Below are positions 27,602 through 36,597 of a DNA stretch of 64,000 nt, in pieces. The notes under the pieces are model-generated. The model made no database searches. It had not been told where the DNA came from and saw only the letters and a list, made by a program, of their open reading frames with translations. Every line of letters begins with the position of its first letter. Positions within the stretch are counted from its first letter, which is position 1. Position numbers and translations under genes: made by a program. Source of the DNA: an uncultured Lachnospiraceae bacterium (GTDB taxonomy: Bacteria > Bacillota_A > Clostridia > Lachnospirales > Lachnospiraceae); contig CAJTOU010000009.1 in the NCBI GenBank assembly GCA_910577835.1, positions 1-64,000 of the forward strand, in the 5' to 3' direction.

Positions 27602-30241
27602 TTATATATCATACTTAGCCGCCAACTGTGCTGGCGGCAGGCGTAAAAGCCCTAATACAGGCAATATCCCCACTAATATATTTGCCGCATAGAAAAACAG
27701 AATCGTCAGTATGACTGCATACCATGGATAAATCATATTTACCCCCAAAGATTCTATTCTTGATATGGTAAGACTGATAAGACTGATAAACAGCACACCC
27801 GGAACTGAAGTATAACTGGTAATCATAAAGTTTTCGCAGGCAAACATTCCCACAATATTTATCTTTGATATACCAAGCATTCTGTACACTCCAAGGTCAT
27901 TTACTCTGTCTACCACATTTGTCTTCATAACAAAATAAAGAATAACCATTGATATCATAAAAATTGTAAAGACAATCAGCAGTCTCCCCTGCAGTTTTTC
28001 CTGATTTTCCTCTTTATAAGCTGAAATCACCTGGTCTGCTTCATTTTCGATATGCAAAATAAGAAACTCCCTGATTTCTTCAGGTATAGCATTTACGATT
28101 TTTTCTTTCATGGTTTCTGGATTCTCTGCATCTGCATATACATAACATGCTGTTGAATTGTTCAAAAGTGCTCTGTCATAATATGGAACTGCTTCTTCCG
28201 GAACAATATAATCTGCATCTGTTTCTATATCATAATATCCCACTACGATATAATGCACTTTTCCACTCAGAACCCCCTCATAAGAATAAGCAAGTGCGTC
28301 TTCCACAGAATCCAGCCGTTCAATATACTGCTCCGCAGTCAGACCGTACTCTTCCTCCAGTTCCTTTAATTTTTCTTTTTCCCTTTCTATTTCCTCCTGT
28401 GGATAATCCATCTGCTCTAATTTTTCAATATTTTTACTTTGAGTATAAACTGCGCCATAAGTTTTAGATATATACTCTGTATAAGCATTTATTAAAGCAC
28501 CATAACTTACCAGCACTTCCACTTTTCCATCCTCTGTAATTCCAAGATTTCTTCTTTTATAGTCCGAATACTGCTTTTCAGCCTCTTCTTCTGTAATAAA
28601 TCTAAAATTCTCCCTGTACAGCTTTAAAATCAATTCCGGCTGAACATAGATATCCGGCTGTCCCGAATCACTGATACCGACAATTGTCAAATCAATCCCC
28701 TGCTTTGTAGTCAGTGTATTTCCAATCATTTGCTGCATATCTGTAATCACGTTTGATATCATCGCCGAGCTTTTCAAAAACTGCTCAATCATTAGTCTAT
28801 CCAGCACTACTTCTGTCGTTTCCTCCGGCATTTCTCCATAGAGCAGCTTATCTTTCCCTATCTTCTCCACAGACACAAAACAATAATCCTTTATTTCAAA
28901 AACAGAGTTTTCCATCTGTACAATTCCCTTATATGGATACTGAAGCGTTGTATTAGGTATTCCATAAACCTCAAACCCCTCTTCTAACAGTGCCTCTATC
29001 ATCTGTCCAAAATTTTCCTGATATACATCAAGCGATATATCTGAATCTTTCAGTTTTGGTGATGACAATTTGTAATAATGTGTATCCTTTGAAATAATAC
29101 TGCTCGTATCCAGCATAACCACGGACAGAATTTCCTGTACCGACAAAACAACCATAATAGACATAATAAACAGCGTCACAGCAAGAAATATCTGCTTCAC
29201 TCCAAGATTTTTTCGATTTTTTCCCGCTATCTCCACAATTTCGCTAAACTTCATTTTCTGTCTTTTCACAGCTTCTACGGTTTCCAGCTCAAAGGCAATA
29301 TTATTTGCATCCTTTTCCTCCAATATCGGTCTTTTTGAATCAATGACCTTTTTTTCATTGTTGTCAGTAAGAAACTCCACATTTGTACCTTCTCCTGCGC
29401 TGAGATAAAGCTTTCCATTCTCATAAACAATCTGTATGGCAAGTTTCTGATTTTCCATATCTCCATAAATTTCCAGCGCTACATCTTTGCTTTGTATTTC
29501 TTTTTTCTGGAATTCCTGAAGATAAAGATTGCTGTCGTCTACATACTGATAAACACTGCTGCTTTCCCTGTCTTCCTCTCTCTCAATCTGTCCGTCAGTA
29601 ATCCAGAGAATTTTATCCGCAAAAAATTCCGCGATTGTCTTTTCATGCGTTACAATTACTACAAGACATTCTTTTGATATTTTCTTTAAAATCCCCATAA
29701 TATTCATGGTATTGGCTTCATCAAGATTTCCCGTAGGCTCGTCTGCAAAAATTACCTTCGGTGATTTTACAAGCGCTCTCGCAATCGCCACTCTCTGCTG
29801 CTGTCCTCCGCTTAACTGCGATACCAGCCTTTTTTTGTACCGCAGCATATTGACAGCCTTTAGTACATAATCAATTCTGCTTTCTTTTTCCTCATCGGAA
29901 ATATTATACATGGATAGCGCCAGCATAATGTTGTACTCTACGGTCCTGTCCATCAAAAGATAATAATTTTGAAAAATATATCCAAACTTTTCATTTCTTA
30001 CCTTCTCTTGAACCTTACTGCCGAATTTTTTTATCTGTACATTGTCTACCTCGATTACTCCGCCTGAAAAACTGTCAAGACCACTGATTACATTCATAAG
30101 AGTAGTTTTGCCTGAACCACTTTCCCCCAGAATACACAGCAGTCCACTGTCCGGAAGCGTAATTGTTGTCTGATTAATCACATGCAGTTCATTTGATTTT
30201 CCCTTATTATAGTACTTATTTAAACTCTCTATTCTAATCAT
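27602..30241 (-). CDS. ABC transporter, fused ATPase and FtsX-type permease (pair 1, long subunit)
   Basis: An 879-residue paralogue of the protein at 22549. The first 220 residues (MIRIESLNKYYNKGKSNELHVIN, Walker A GESGSGKTTLMN, signature LSGGQQQRVAIARALV, VIFADEPTGNLDE) are nearly the same as in that protein, while the extracytoplasmic part has diverged, including a Glu/Lys-rich coiled stretch near 610-640. Three C-terminal helices end PPAQLAAKYDI. It overlaps the upstream pair-1 gene by 4 bases (ATGA), so the two are translated together. The extracytoplasmic divergence suggests the two pairs handle different substrates. Confidence 0.85.
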   Translation of the reverse strand: MIRIESLNKYYNKGKSNELHVINQTTITLPDSGLLCILGESGSGKTTLMNVISGLDSFSGGVIEVDNVQIKKFGSKVQEKVRNEKFGYIFQNYYLLMDRTVEYNIMLALSMYNISDEEKESRIDYVLKAVNMLRYKKRLVSQLSGGQQQRVAIARALVKSPKVIFADEPTGNLDEANTMNIMGILKKISKECLVVIVTHEKTIAEFFADKILWITDGQIEREEDRESSSVYQYVDDSNLYLQEFQKKEIQSKDVALEIYGDMENQKLAIQIVYENGKLYLSAGEGTNVEFLTDNNEKKVIDSKRPILEEKDANNIAFELETVEAVKRQKMKFSEIVEIAGKNRKNLGVKQIFLAVTLFIMSIMVVLSVQEILSVVMLDTSSIISKDTHYYKLSSPKLKDSDISLDVYQENFGQMIEALLEEGFEVYGIPNTTLQYPYKGIVQMENSVFEIKDYCFVSVEKIGKDKLLYGEMPEETTEVVLDRLMIEQFLKSSAMISNVITDMQQMIGNTLTTKQGIDLTIVGISDSGQPDIYVQPELILKLYRENFRFITEEEAEKQYSDYKRRNLGITEDGKVEVLVSYGALINAYTEYISKTYGAVYTQSKNIEKLEQMDYPQEEIEREKEKLKELEEEYGLTAEQYIERLDSVEDALAYSYEGVLSGKVHYIVVGYYDIETDADYIVPEEAVPYYDRALLNNSTACYVYADAENPETMKEKIVNAIPEEIREFLILHIENEADQVISAYKEENQEKLQGRLLIVFTIFMISMVILYFVMKTNVVDRVNDLGVYRMLGISKINIVGMFACENFMITSYTSVPGVLFISLISLTISRIESLGVNMIYPWYAVILTILFFYAANILVGILPVLGLLRLPPAQLAAKYDI

Positions 30242-32556
30242 CTTTTCCCTCCCAAAAACTTATTCAAATACTTGTTAAACAAAAGCACTGTGATAACTGA
30301 CATACAGAGCGCCAGTGCCGCAACAAATATATAATCTCCCACTGTATAATATTTCACAAGACTCGAAACCGCTCTGATTTTGTATTTTCCTGCCGCTGCA
30401 AAAATAATTATCAACAGCGCTGTGATTGCCATACTATCCGCTATCCGCTCATAATAATTCATCCTGTTAATCGTTTTCTGCTGTAATCCAAGCATTTTCA
30501 AAATCACAAAATCCCTGCGTTTCAGACGCATTATCACATAAATAACCAATATGGACAATACAAATATTGCCACTACGGAAGCTGCCGACATCATCATAGA
30601 AGATATTCTTTCCTGTACCAGCTCTGAATCATATTCTCCTGCGCTGATACGGTAAACGCTGACAGCTTCATACCCCCTTTTATTAATCGCTTTTATCACT
30701 CTGTCTGTATAAGCATAATCATCCATATATACTGAAACCTGTGTAATATCTGTTGAACCATAAATCTGCTCCAAAAATTCGTGGCTGACTTCTGCTACAT
30801 TGATGCTTCCACTGTGCGCATCACTCACAACTTCCATATCATAAGAAATTTCATTTTGAGCATCTGTCACATTTTTGATTTTACCAGAAGAATATAAATT
30901 TTCATATACTGTCTGCTCCACAGCCTCATAACCCTCTGACCTTATATTCATGGTAATCGCCGAAGATAGACGAATCTGATTTTTGGCAAGGCCTTCCCCT
31001 TCCACAAGAATCACTCTGTTTTTTCTGTTAAGAAGCGTTACAAGGTCCTCCTGATTCGGGTCATCATATACGATTTTCTTTTCTATATTGTAATTTACAT
31101 CTATTTTGGTTTTTCCATAATTCACGTTCATGCTTTTCAGCAGTTCTTCCGAAAAACAGGGCTTTTCCAACTCTTCATCAATAATCCCCGTAATGGTAAA
31201 GCTTCCTCCAAGCCAGACGGCATCCGACCACTTTTTTGATTTAAAATAAATATCTACGCTTTGGCCAATCAGGCTCTCATCGTGTGACGCCAGCGCCACT
31301 TCATATTTACCCTGCGGCAATGCTCCCGCTGTCAGTTCATTTTTTCTGATTGAGACCGCAGATATAATAAAATCACTGTAATCCTTTACATCTACTGTCA
31401 TGCTTTTTACATTGGAAGATTCGGATTTTCTATACTCAATTACATAATCCTCATCTTTTTCATACAGACAGCTTATTTCATTTGCATAATCATATTTATC
31501 CACATAGCTGACATACCGCAGGCTATTCAGCGCTTCAATATCCTTGTCTGAAAAAATACTGCCATCGGATTTTCTTACTATCAGTCTTTTATTACTGACA
31601 TTACAAAATACCTCATCTGATACCTCCTTGGTAACAGTATCATCCAAGCTGCTGAGAAAATATCCATACATTACAAAAAAGGAGGCAATCACAGCTGTTA
31701 AAATTGTAAAGATAAAAAAAGTTCTGTGAGGCTGTGCCTTCTGATTCATTTTCACAAATCTTACAGCTTTTCCAAAAGATGCATCCTGCTTTGTCTTTTC
31801 TATCTCTAATTTTTCCTGCGGTTCCTCCCGTATCCCTTTAAATATGCCATTTTCATAAAGCTCCGGTTTTAATTTAATATCCTCTGCAATCTCCCCGTCA
31901 AATAGTCTGATTTTTCTGCTTGCATACTCCTGAACCTGCTCGAAATTATGTGTAACCACAATCACAAGCCGCTCCTTTGACAGCTCATAGAGCATTTTCA
32001 TAACCGCTGCGCCGTTTTCTACATCCAGATTTCCGGTAGGCTCATCGGCTATAATAATGTCTGTATCCTTTGCCAGCGCGCGGGCAATCCCCAATCTCTG
32101 CTTCTGTCCACTGGAAAGATGTACTGCCTTATGCTTTGCCCTTTTTTTCAGTCCCACCTTGTCCAAAATCTCCAAGGCTTTCTTTCTGCGTTCTTTTCTA
32201 ACTTTTTTGTTTTCCTCCTTGTCGCAAATCATCATCACCGCTTCCACATTTTCCAGTGCGGTATAGCTGTCTATCAGATTGTATGCCTGATAGATAAAGC
32301 TGATATTTTCCCTGCGGTAATTCTCCCAATCCCTGCTGTCATAATAAGAAGTTTCCATATTTTGAAAATACATCTCCCCATCTTCGTATGTATCCATTCC
32401 ACTTATGACATTTAAAAGAGTAGACTTCCCGCCGCCACTCTTTCCTGTAATAGCAACAAATTCACCTTTTCTAAATTCCAGATTGATATTCCTCAAGGCC
32501 ATAACAATACTGGAGTCGCTTGTATAATACTTTGCGACGTCCTTCAATTTAATCAT
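30238..32556 (-). CDS. ABC transporter, fused ATPase and FtsX-type permease (pair 1, short subunit)
   Basis: 772 residues and the first gene of the four-gene ABC operon. The ATPase domain has Walker A GKSGGGKSTLLN, signature LSSGQKQRLGIARALA and Walker B IIADEPTGNLD. TM1 lies near 280-300, and three hydrophobic segments follow in the last 140 residues. As in its paralogue at 25218, the signature serine is followed by S instead of G (LSSGQ). The control region upstream (32557-32857) holds a TATAAT at 32814-32809 and an inverted repeat. No two-component or BceRS-like regulator is adjacent, unlike many bacitracin-type FtsX transporters. Confidence 0.85.
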   Translation of the reverse strand: MIKLKDVAKYYTSDSSIVMALRNINLEFRKGEFVAITGKSGGGKSTLLNVISGMDTYEDGEMYFQNMETSYYDSRDWENYRRENISFIYQAYNLIDSYTALENVEAVMMICDKEENKKVRKERRKKALEILDKVGLKKRAKHKAVHLSSGQKQRLGIARALAKDTDIIIADEPTGNLDVENGAAVMKMLYELSKERLVIVVTHNFEQVQEYASRKIRLFDGEIAEDIKLKPELYENGIFKGIREEPQEKLEIEKTKQDASFGKAVRFVKMNQKAQPHRTFFIFTILTAVIASFFVMYGYFLSSLDDTVTKEVSDEVFCNVSNKRLIVRKSDGSIFSDKDIEALNSLRYVSYVDKYDYANEISCLYEKDEDYVIEYRKSESSNVKSMTVDVKDYSDFIISAVSIRKNELTAGALPQGKYEVALASHDESLIGQSVDIYFKSKKWSDAVWLGGSFTITGIIDEELEKPCFSEELLKSMNVNYGKTKIDVNYNIEKKIVYDDPNQEDLVTLLNRKNRVILVEGEGLAKNQIRLSSAITMNIRSEGYEAVEQTVYENLYSSGKIKNVTDAQNEISYDMEVVSDAHSGSINVAEVSHEFLEQIYGSTDITQVSVYMDDYAYTDRVIKAINKRGYEAVSVYRISAGEYDSELVQERISSMMMSAASVVAIFVLSILVIYVIMRLKRRDFVILKMLGLQQKTINRMNYYERIADSMAITALLIIIFAAAGKYKIRAVSSLVKYYTVGDYIFVAALALCMSVITVLLFNKYLNKFLGGKR

Positions 32557-32748
32557 TTATAATCACCCTCATTCCTCTCCTGACAATTGCCAGACTTTTA
32601 TTTTTAGTTATATTTCATAAATTTAATACTAAATTTATACTTTATTTTAGCATTTTCAACAGTATTTTACAAGTATTTTTTATGATTTTTTTATAAAATA
32701 CCCAAAATCAAATTATAGAGAAATTTGTAAAAAGCAACAGGAAAGAAC

Positions 32749-32791
32749 TGTCTTTTGCTCTGATTCTTTTATAAAATAGATTCAAAAGACA
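32749..32791. promoter_or_regulatory. Inverted repeat upstream of the ABC operon
   Basis: TGTCTTTTG (32749-32757) and CAAAAGACA (32783-32791) are perfect inverted repeats around a near-palindromic core (GATTC-TTTTATAAAA-TAGATTC). It lies just downstream of a minus-strand TATAAT (32814-32809). It could be an operator for the ABC operon or a weak thiC terminator. The remaining part of 32557-32857 is A+T-rich without other features. Confidence 0.5.
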
Positions 32792-32857
32792 ATGCTTCCC
32801 TGCTTCAAATTATACAAAATTTATATGTTTTTTCTCTGATATATTTCCATGAAATTT

Positions 32858-34216
32858 TTACAATATATCTATGTATTCTCCTGCCAACGCTTTATTCATG
32901 CTTCTTACTGCACAGAATTTTCCACACATGGAACAGGTATCCTCGTGCTCCGGTTTTCTGTCCTCACGGATTTTCTTTGCAGTTTCAGGGTCTATGGCAC
33001 ACGCCCACTGACCTTCCCAGTCAAGCTCACGTCTTGCATCCGCCATTCTATCATCTACGTCTCTTGCTCCTCTTATGCCCTTTGCAATATCAGCAGCGTG
33101 GGCAGCTATTTTAGAAGCAATAATTCCCTGCTTTACATCTTCCACATTTGGAAGTGCCAGATGCTCTGCTGGAGTGACATAACAAAGGAATGCAGCTCCG
33201 GAGGCAGCAGCGATAGCACCGCCGATAGCGGAGGTAATATGGTCATAGCCCGGCGCAATATCTGTAACCAGCGGACCAAGCACATAAAACGGAGCTCCGC
33301 CGCAAATCGTCTGCTGAATCTTCATATTTGCGGCAATCTGGTCCATAGACATATGTCCCGGCCCCTCCACCATTACCTGAACATCCTTTGCCCATGCACG
33401 CTTTGTCAGTTCGCCGAGCCTTACAAGCTCCTCTATCTGGCATACATCGGATGCATCTGCAAGACAGCCCGGCCGGCAGGCATCGCCAAGAGAAATCGTT
33501 ACATCATATTCACGGCAGATATCAAGAATTTCATCATAATATTCATAAAACGGATTTTCATTTCCTGTCATACACATCCATGCAAATACCAGAGAACCGC
33601 CTCTGGATACAATATTCATTTTTCTCTTATGATGTTTGATTTGGTCAATCGTCTTTCTTGTAATTCCGCAGTGAAGTGTTACAAAATCAACTCCGTCTTC
33701 TGCATGAAGCCTTACCACATCAATAAAATCCTTTGCAGTCAAAGTATTCAAATCCCTCTGATAATGAATAACGGAATCATATACAGGCACTGTTCCTATC
33801 ATGGCAGGACATTCTGAAGTAAGCTTTCTTCGAAATGGAATCGTATCTCCATGTGAGGACAGGTCCATAATGGCATGCGCTCCCATATCTACCGCTGCCA
33901 TTACCTTTTTCATCTCTATATCATAGTCCTTGCAGTCTCTTGAAACTCCAAGATTTACATTTATCTTTGTTTTCAACATGGAACCGACACCCTGCGGGTC
34001 AATACATTTGTGATTTTTATTTGCACAGATAACCACTTTTCCGGCAGCCACTAATGGCATAAGCTCCTGTGGTGTCATTAATTCCTTCTCTGCAACAGCT
34101 TCAAGTTCCCTTGTGACAATGCCCTTTCTTGCAGCTTCCATCTGAGTAGCATACTCTTTTATTATGGCATCCTGTTTTATTATAGTATCCTGTTTTATTG
34201 TATCATCCTTTTTCAT
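32858..34216 (-). CDS. thiC: Phosphomethylpyrimidine synthase ThiC
   Basis: A radical-SAM enzyme of thiamine synthesis that rearranges aminoimidazole ribotide to hydroxymethylpyrimidine phosphate. Conserved blocks include VNLGVS, MDLSSHGDTIPFRR, GTVPVYDS, DFVTLHCG, EGPGHM and FYVLGPLVTDIAPGYDHI. The C-terminal cluster motif reads CSMCGKFC, one residue shorter than the CX2CX4C of E. coli ThiC. I believe this shorter form is usual in clostridial homologues, but it should be checked. The first 15 residues are a micro-repeat (D-x-I-I-K-Q-D type) preceding the usual YATQMEAARKGIVT start. No TPP riboswitch is recognisable in the 134 bases upstream. Confidence 0.93.
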   Translation of the reverse strand: MKKDDTIKQDTIIKQDAIIKEYATQMEAARKGIVTRELEAVAEKELMTPQELMPLVAAGKVVICANKNHKCIDPQGVGSMLKTKINVNLGVSRDCKDYDIEMKKVMAAVDMGAHAIMDLSSHGDTIPFRRKLTSECPAMIGTVPVYDSVIHYQRDLNTLTAKDFIDVVRLHAEDGVDFVTLHCGITRKTIDQIKHHKRKMNIVSRGGSLVFAWMCMTGNENPFYEYYDEILDICREYDVTISLGDACRPGCLADASDVCQIEELVRLGELTKRAWAKDVQVMVEGPGHMSMDQIAANMKIQQTICGGAPFYVLGPLVTDIAPGYDHITSAIGGAIAAASGAAFLCYVTPAEHLALPNVEDVKQGIIASKIAAHAADIAKGIRGARDVDDRMADARRELDWEGQWACAIDPETAKKIREDRKPEHEDTCSMCGKFCAVRSMNKALAGEYIDIL

Positions 34217-34350
34217 TTTATATTAATCCTTTCCATTATTTACTTTACTGCTTTTGCCGCAGCTTATCACGCCATCATCTCTTTGCTGTCACAGAAAATC
34301 ATTTCTTATTTCCTGTAACAAAATATTTTCAAGTTTTGGATAATTGTTTT

Positions 34351-36045
34351 CTACAAAACAAAAAATCCCTGCAAATCATCTGCGATTCTGTTTTCTATTA
34401 ACATCGCCTGTTCTCTGTTCTCTGCACTGACTGAGATATATGCCTTCAGTTTTGGCTCCGTACCAGACGGGCGAATTACCACAGAACAATTTTTTTCTAA
34501 AAGAAACTTCAATACATCCGATTTTGGCAGACCATCAATTCCCTTTGAATAATCCAGACAGGTATGGACCTTCTTTCCTCCTATGCTTTCCAGTCCGCTG
34601 CGAAATTTCTGCATAATCTCCTGCATTTTTAAAAATCCCTGTGCGCCCTCAAACTCATAAGAATGAAGTGTATTCAGACAGAAACCATATTGGCGATACA
34701 GCTCGCTGAGCTTTTCTGTCAGGCTGATTCCCAGAGAAGCATACCATGCGAACATCTCACAAATCAGAAATGCTCCGTTTACCGCATCCTTGTCTCTGAC
34801 ATATGTACCAGACAGATAACCATAACTTTCCTCAAAGCCGAAGATATATGAATCCTCTTTTCCTTCGTTTTCCAGAAATCCAATCTGCTCCCCGATAAAT
34901 TTAAAACCTGTCAGTACATTAACTGTCTGCACTCCATAATGTGCGGCAATGCGTTCTCCCATATCTGTTGTTACAATAGTTTTCACAAGCATCGGCGCTT
35001 CCGGCATGGTTTTCAGAGCCTGACGTCTGGAACAGATATAATCCAGCAGAAGAATTCCTGTTTCATTTCCTGACAAAAGCACATACTCTCCTGAAGAATC
35101 TTTTACCGCGATTCCCACACGGTCACAATCGGGGTCTGTGGCAAGCAATAAATCAGCATTATGCTCTCTGGCATATTTCATGCCAAGCTCCATTGCTTCA
35201 CGAATCTCAGGATTTGGATAAGGGCAGGTTGGAAAAGTGCCGTCAGGCTGCTCCTGTTCCTTTACTACGGTAATATTTTGATAACCGGATTCCTTTAATG
35301 TGCGAAGAACAGGCAAAAGCCCTGTACCATTCAGAGGTGAATATATAATTGCCACATTTTTATCAATCTTTGCATCCCCAAGTACAGACTGCTTTTTTAC
35401 AGCCTCGACAAAATCAGTATATACCTGCTCTGGAATATACTGAATGATACCTGTTTTTACGCCCTCGGAAAATGCCAAATTTTTCACATCGGAAAAAATA
35501 TCCAGTTTCTCTATCTCTGCCAGAATTTCGGCCGCTGCCTCTGTGGTAATCTGGCAGCCATCTGCGTTGTATACTTTATAACCATTATATTTTGAAGGAT
35601 TGTGGGAAGCCGTTACCATAATTCCCGCCGCGCAGTGAAGGCGTCTCACTGCAAAGGACAGGCAGGGTGTAGGCATAAGCTGTGAATATATATGTACTTT
35701 AATTCCGTTTGCAGCAAACACTCCGCTGGCAACTTCGGCAAACAGCTTGGATTTTATGCGTGAATCGTAGCTGACAGCGATTTTTTGATGCTCCTTCGGA
35801 AACTTTTTCACTATATAGTCGGCAAGGCCCTGTGAAGCCTTTGCGACAGTATGAATATTCATACGATTGGTGCCCGCGCCAATCACTCCTCTTAATCCCC
35901 CTGTTCCAAAAGTAAGGTTCCGGTAAAAGGCTTCCTCTATTTTTTCCTCATCTCCTGCCATTTTTTTCAGTTCTTTTATTACATCAGCATCAGAAAATGC
36001 ATGTTCTGTCCATAGCTGATATTGTTCCAAAATTTTATTTTCCAT
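34351..36045 (-). CDS. pgcA: Phosphoglucomutase / phosphomannomutase
   Basis: A 564-residue alpha-D-phosphohexomutase interconverting glucose-1-phosphate and glucose-6-phosphate (and perhaps mannose phosphates). The phosphoserine loop is TASHNPSKYNGYKVY (near residue 143), the Mg site DPDCDRVG (near 300), the sugar-binding GFEESYGY (near 400) and the phosphate-binding RPSGTEPKLKAY near the C-terminus. Its length fits the bacterial PgcA type. Its product feeds nucleotide sugars, so it would supply the nearby EPS locus, although it is separated from it by the AbiH remnant. AAGGAGAAAAGACA precedes the ATG. Confidence 0.93.
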   Translation of the reverse strand: MENKILEQYQLWTEHAFSDADVIKELKKMAGDEEKIEEAFYRNLTFGTGGLRGVIGAGTNRMNIHTVAKASQGLADYIVKKFPKEHQKIAVSYDSRIKSKLFAEVASGVFAANGIKVHIYSQLMPTPCLSFAVRRLHCAAGIMVTASHNPSKYNGYKVYNADGCQITTEAAAEILAEIEKLDIFSDVKNLAFSEGVKTGIIQYIPEQVYTDFVEAVKKQSVLGDAKIDKNVAIIYSPLNGTGLLPVLRTLKESGYQNITVVKEQEQPDGTFPTCPYPNPEIREAMELGMKYAREHNADLLLATDPDCDRVGIAVKDSSGEYVLLSGNETGILLLDYICSRRQALKTMPEAPMLVKTIVTTDMGERIAAHYGVQTVNVLTGFKFIGEQIGFLENEGKEDSYIFGFEESYGYLSGTYVRDKDAVNGAFLICEMFAWYASLGISLTEKLSELYRQYGFCLNTLHSYEFEGAQGFLKMQEIMQKFRSGLESIGGKKVHTCLDYSKGIDGLPKSDVLKFLLEKNCSVVIRPSGTEPKLKAYISVSAENREQAMLIENRIADDLQGFFVL

Positions 36046-36239
36046 TGTCTTTTCTCCTTAATTTGCCGCCAAGAATACTGGCAGACAAAGTTTTCACATA
36101 CTAATCTTACCATAGAGAAAGAGATTTATCAATTTTTTTCTTTCATCAAATTTTATAATTGGACATGTAACAGCAAAAAGAAGTAAAACAATTTTTCCAG
36201 TTTATAAAAACAAGTGAAATAATACAAGAAAGAGAAGTT

Positions 36240-36572
36240 ATGAAAATACAGAATTTGATTGTAATTGAAAATGGTTTTGATTTGGTGCATGGGATTCAAA
36301 GTAAATATTCTGATTTTCATAAATATTTAACAGAGTATAAAGAAATCCATGGAATATAATCCGAATCTTTTTATAAAGAAAAAAGAAAAATGTTAGAAGA
36401 TTTTGTAAGAAAATATCTATATGTTCTTGGACATTTTCTGTCAAAGGTTGACTTTAACTATTTTTTAAAAATCAAAAGAAATTCCAAACCAGACTGTAAT
36501 TCAAAATCTGATTTGGAGCATGCAGAGAAACTTGCGAAAAGTCTTGATATAGATAATTATTATATAATTTAG
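36240..36572 (+). pseudogene. Remnant of an AbiH-family phage-abortive-infection gene
   Basis: A frame from ATG at 36240 to a stop at 36357-36359 encodes 39 residues beginning MKIQNLIVIENGFDLVHGI, followed by SKYSDFHKYL. This matches the conserved AbiH start (…IGNGFDLAHG…Y.DF..YL); the usual GNGFD is here ENGFD. A second short frame (36390-36572) includes YVLGHFLSKVDFNYF, which resembles the later GHSL..D element of AbiH proteins. Intact AbiH is about 300 or more residues, so most of the gene is gone. An AGAGAAG ribosome binding site survives. The rest of 36046-36597 shows no gene. Confidence 0.65.
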
Positions 36573-36597
36573 ATTTAAGATTTTTTCTAGTACCTTT

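Noticed and set aside
34217..34350. TPP riboswitch before thiC
   Set aside because: Neither the CUGAGA nor the ACCUGAUCUGG-type core can be found on the minus strand.
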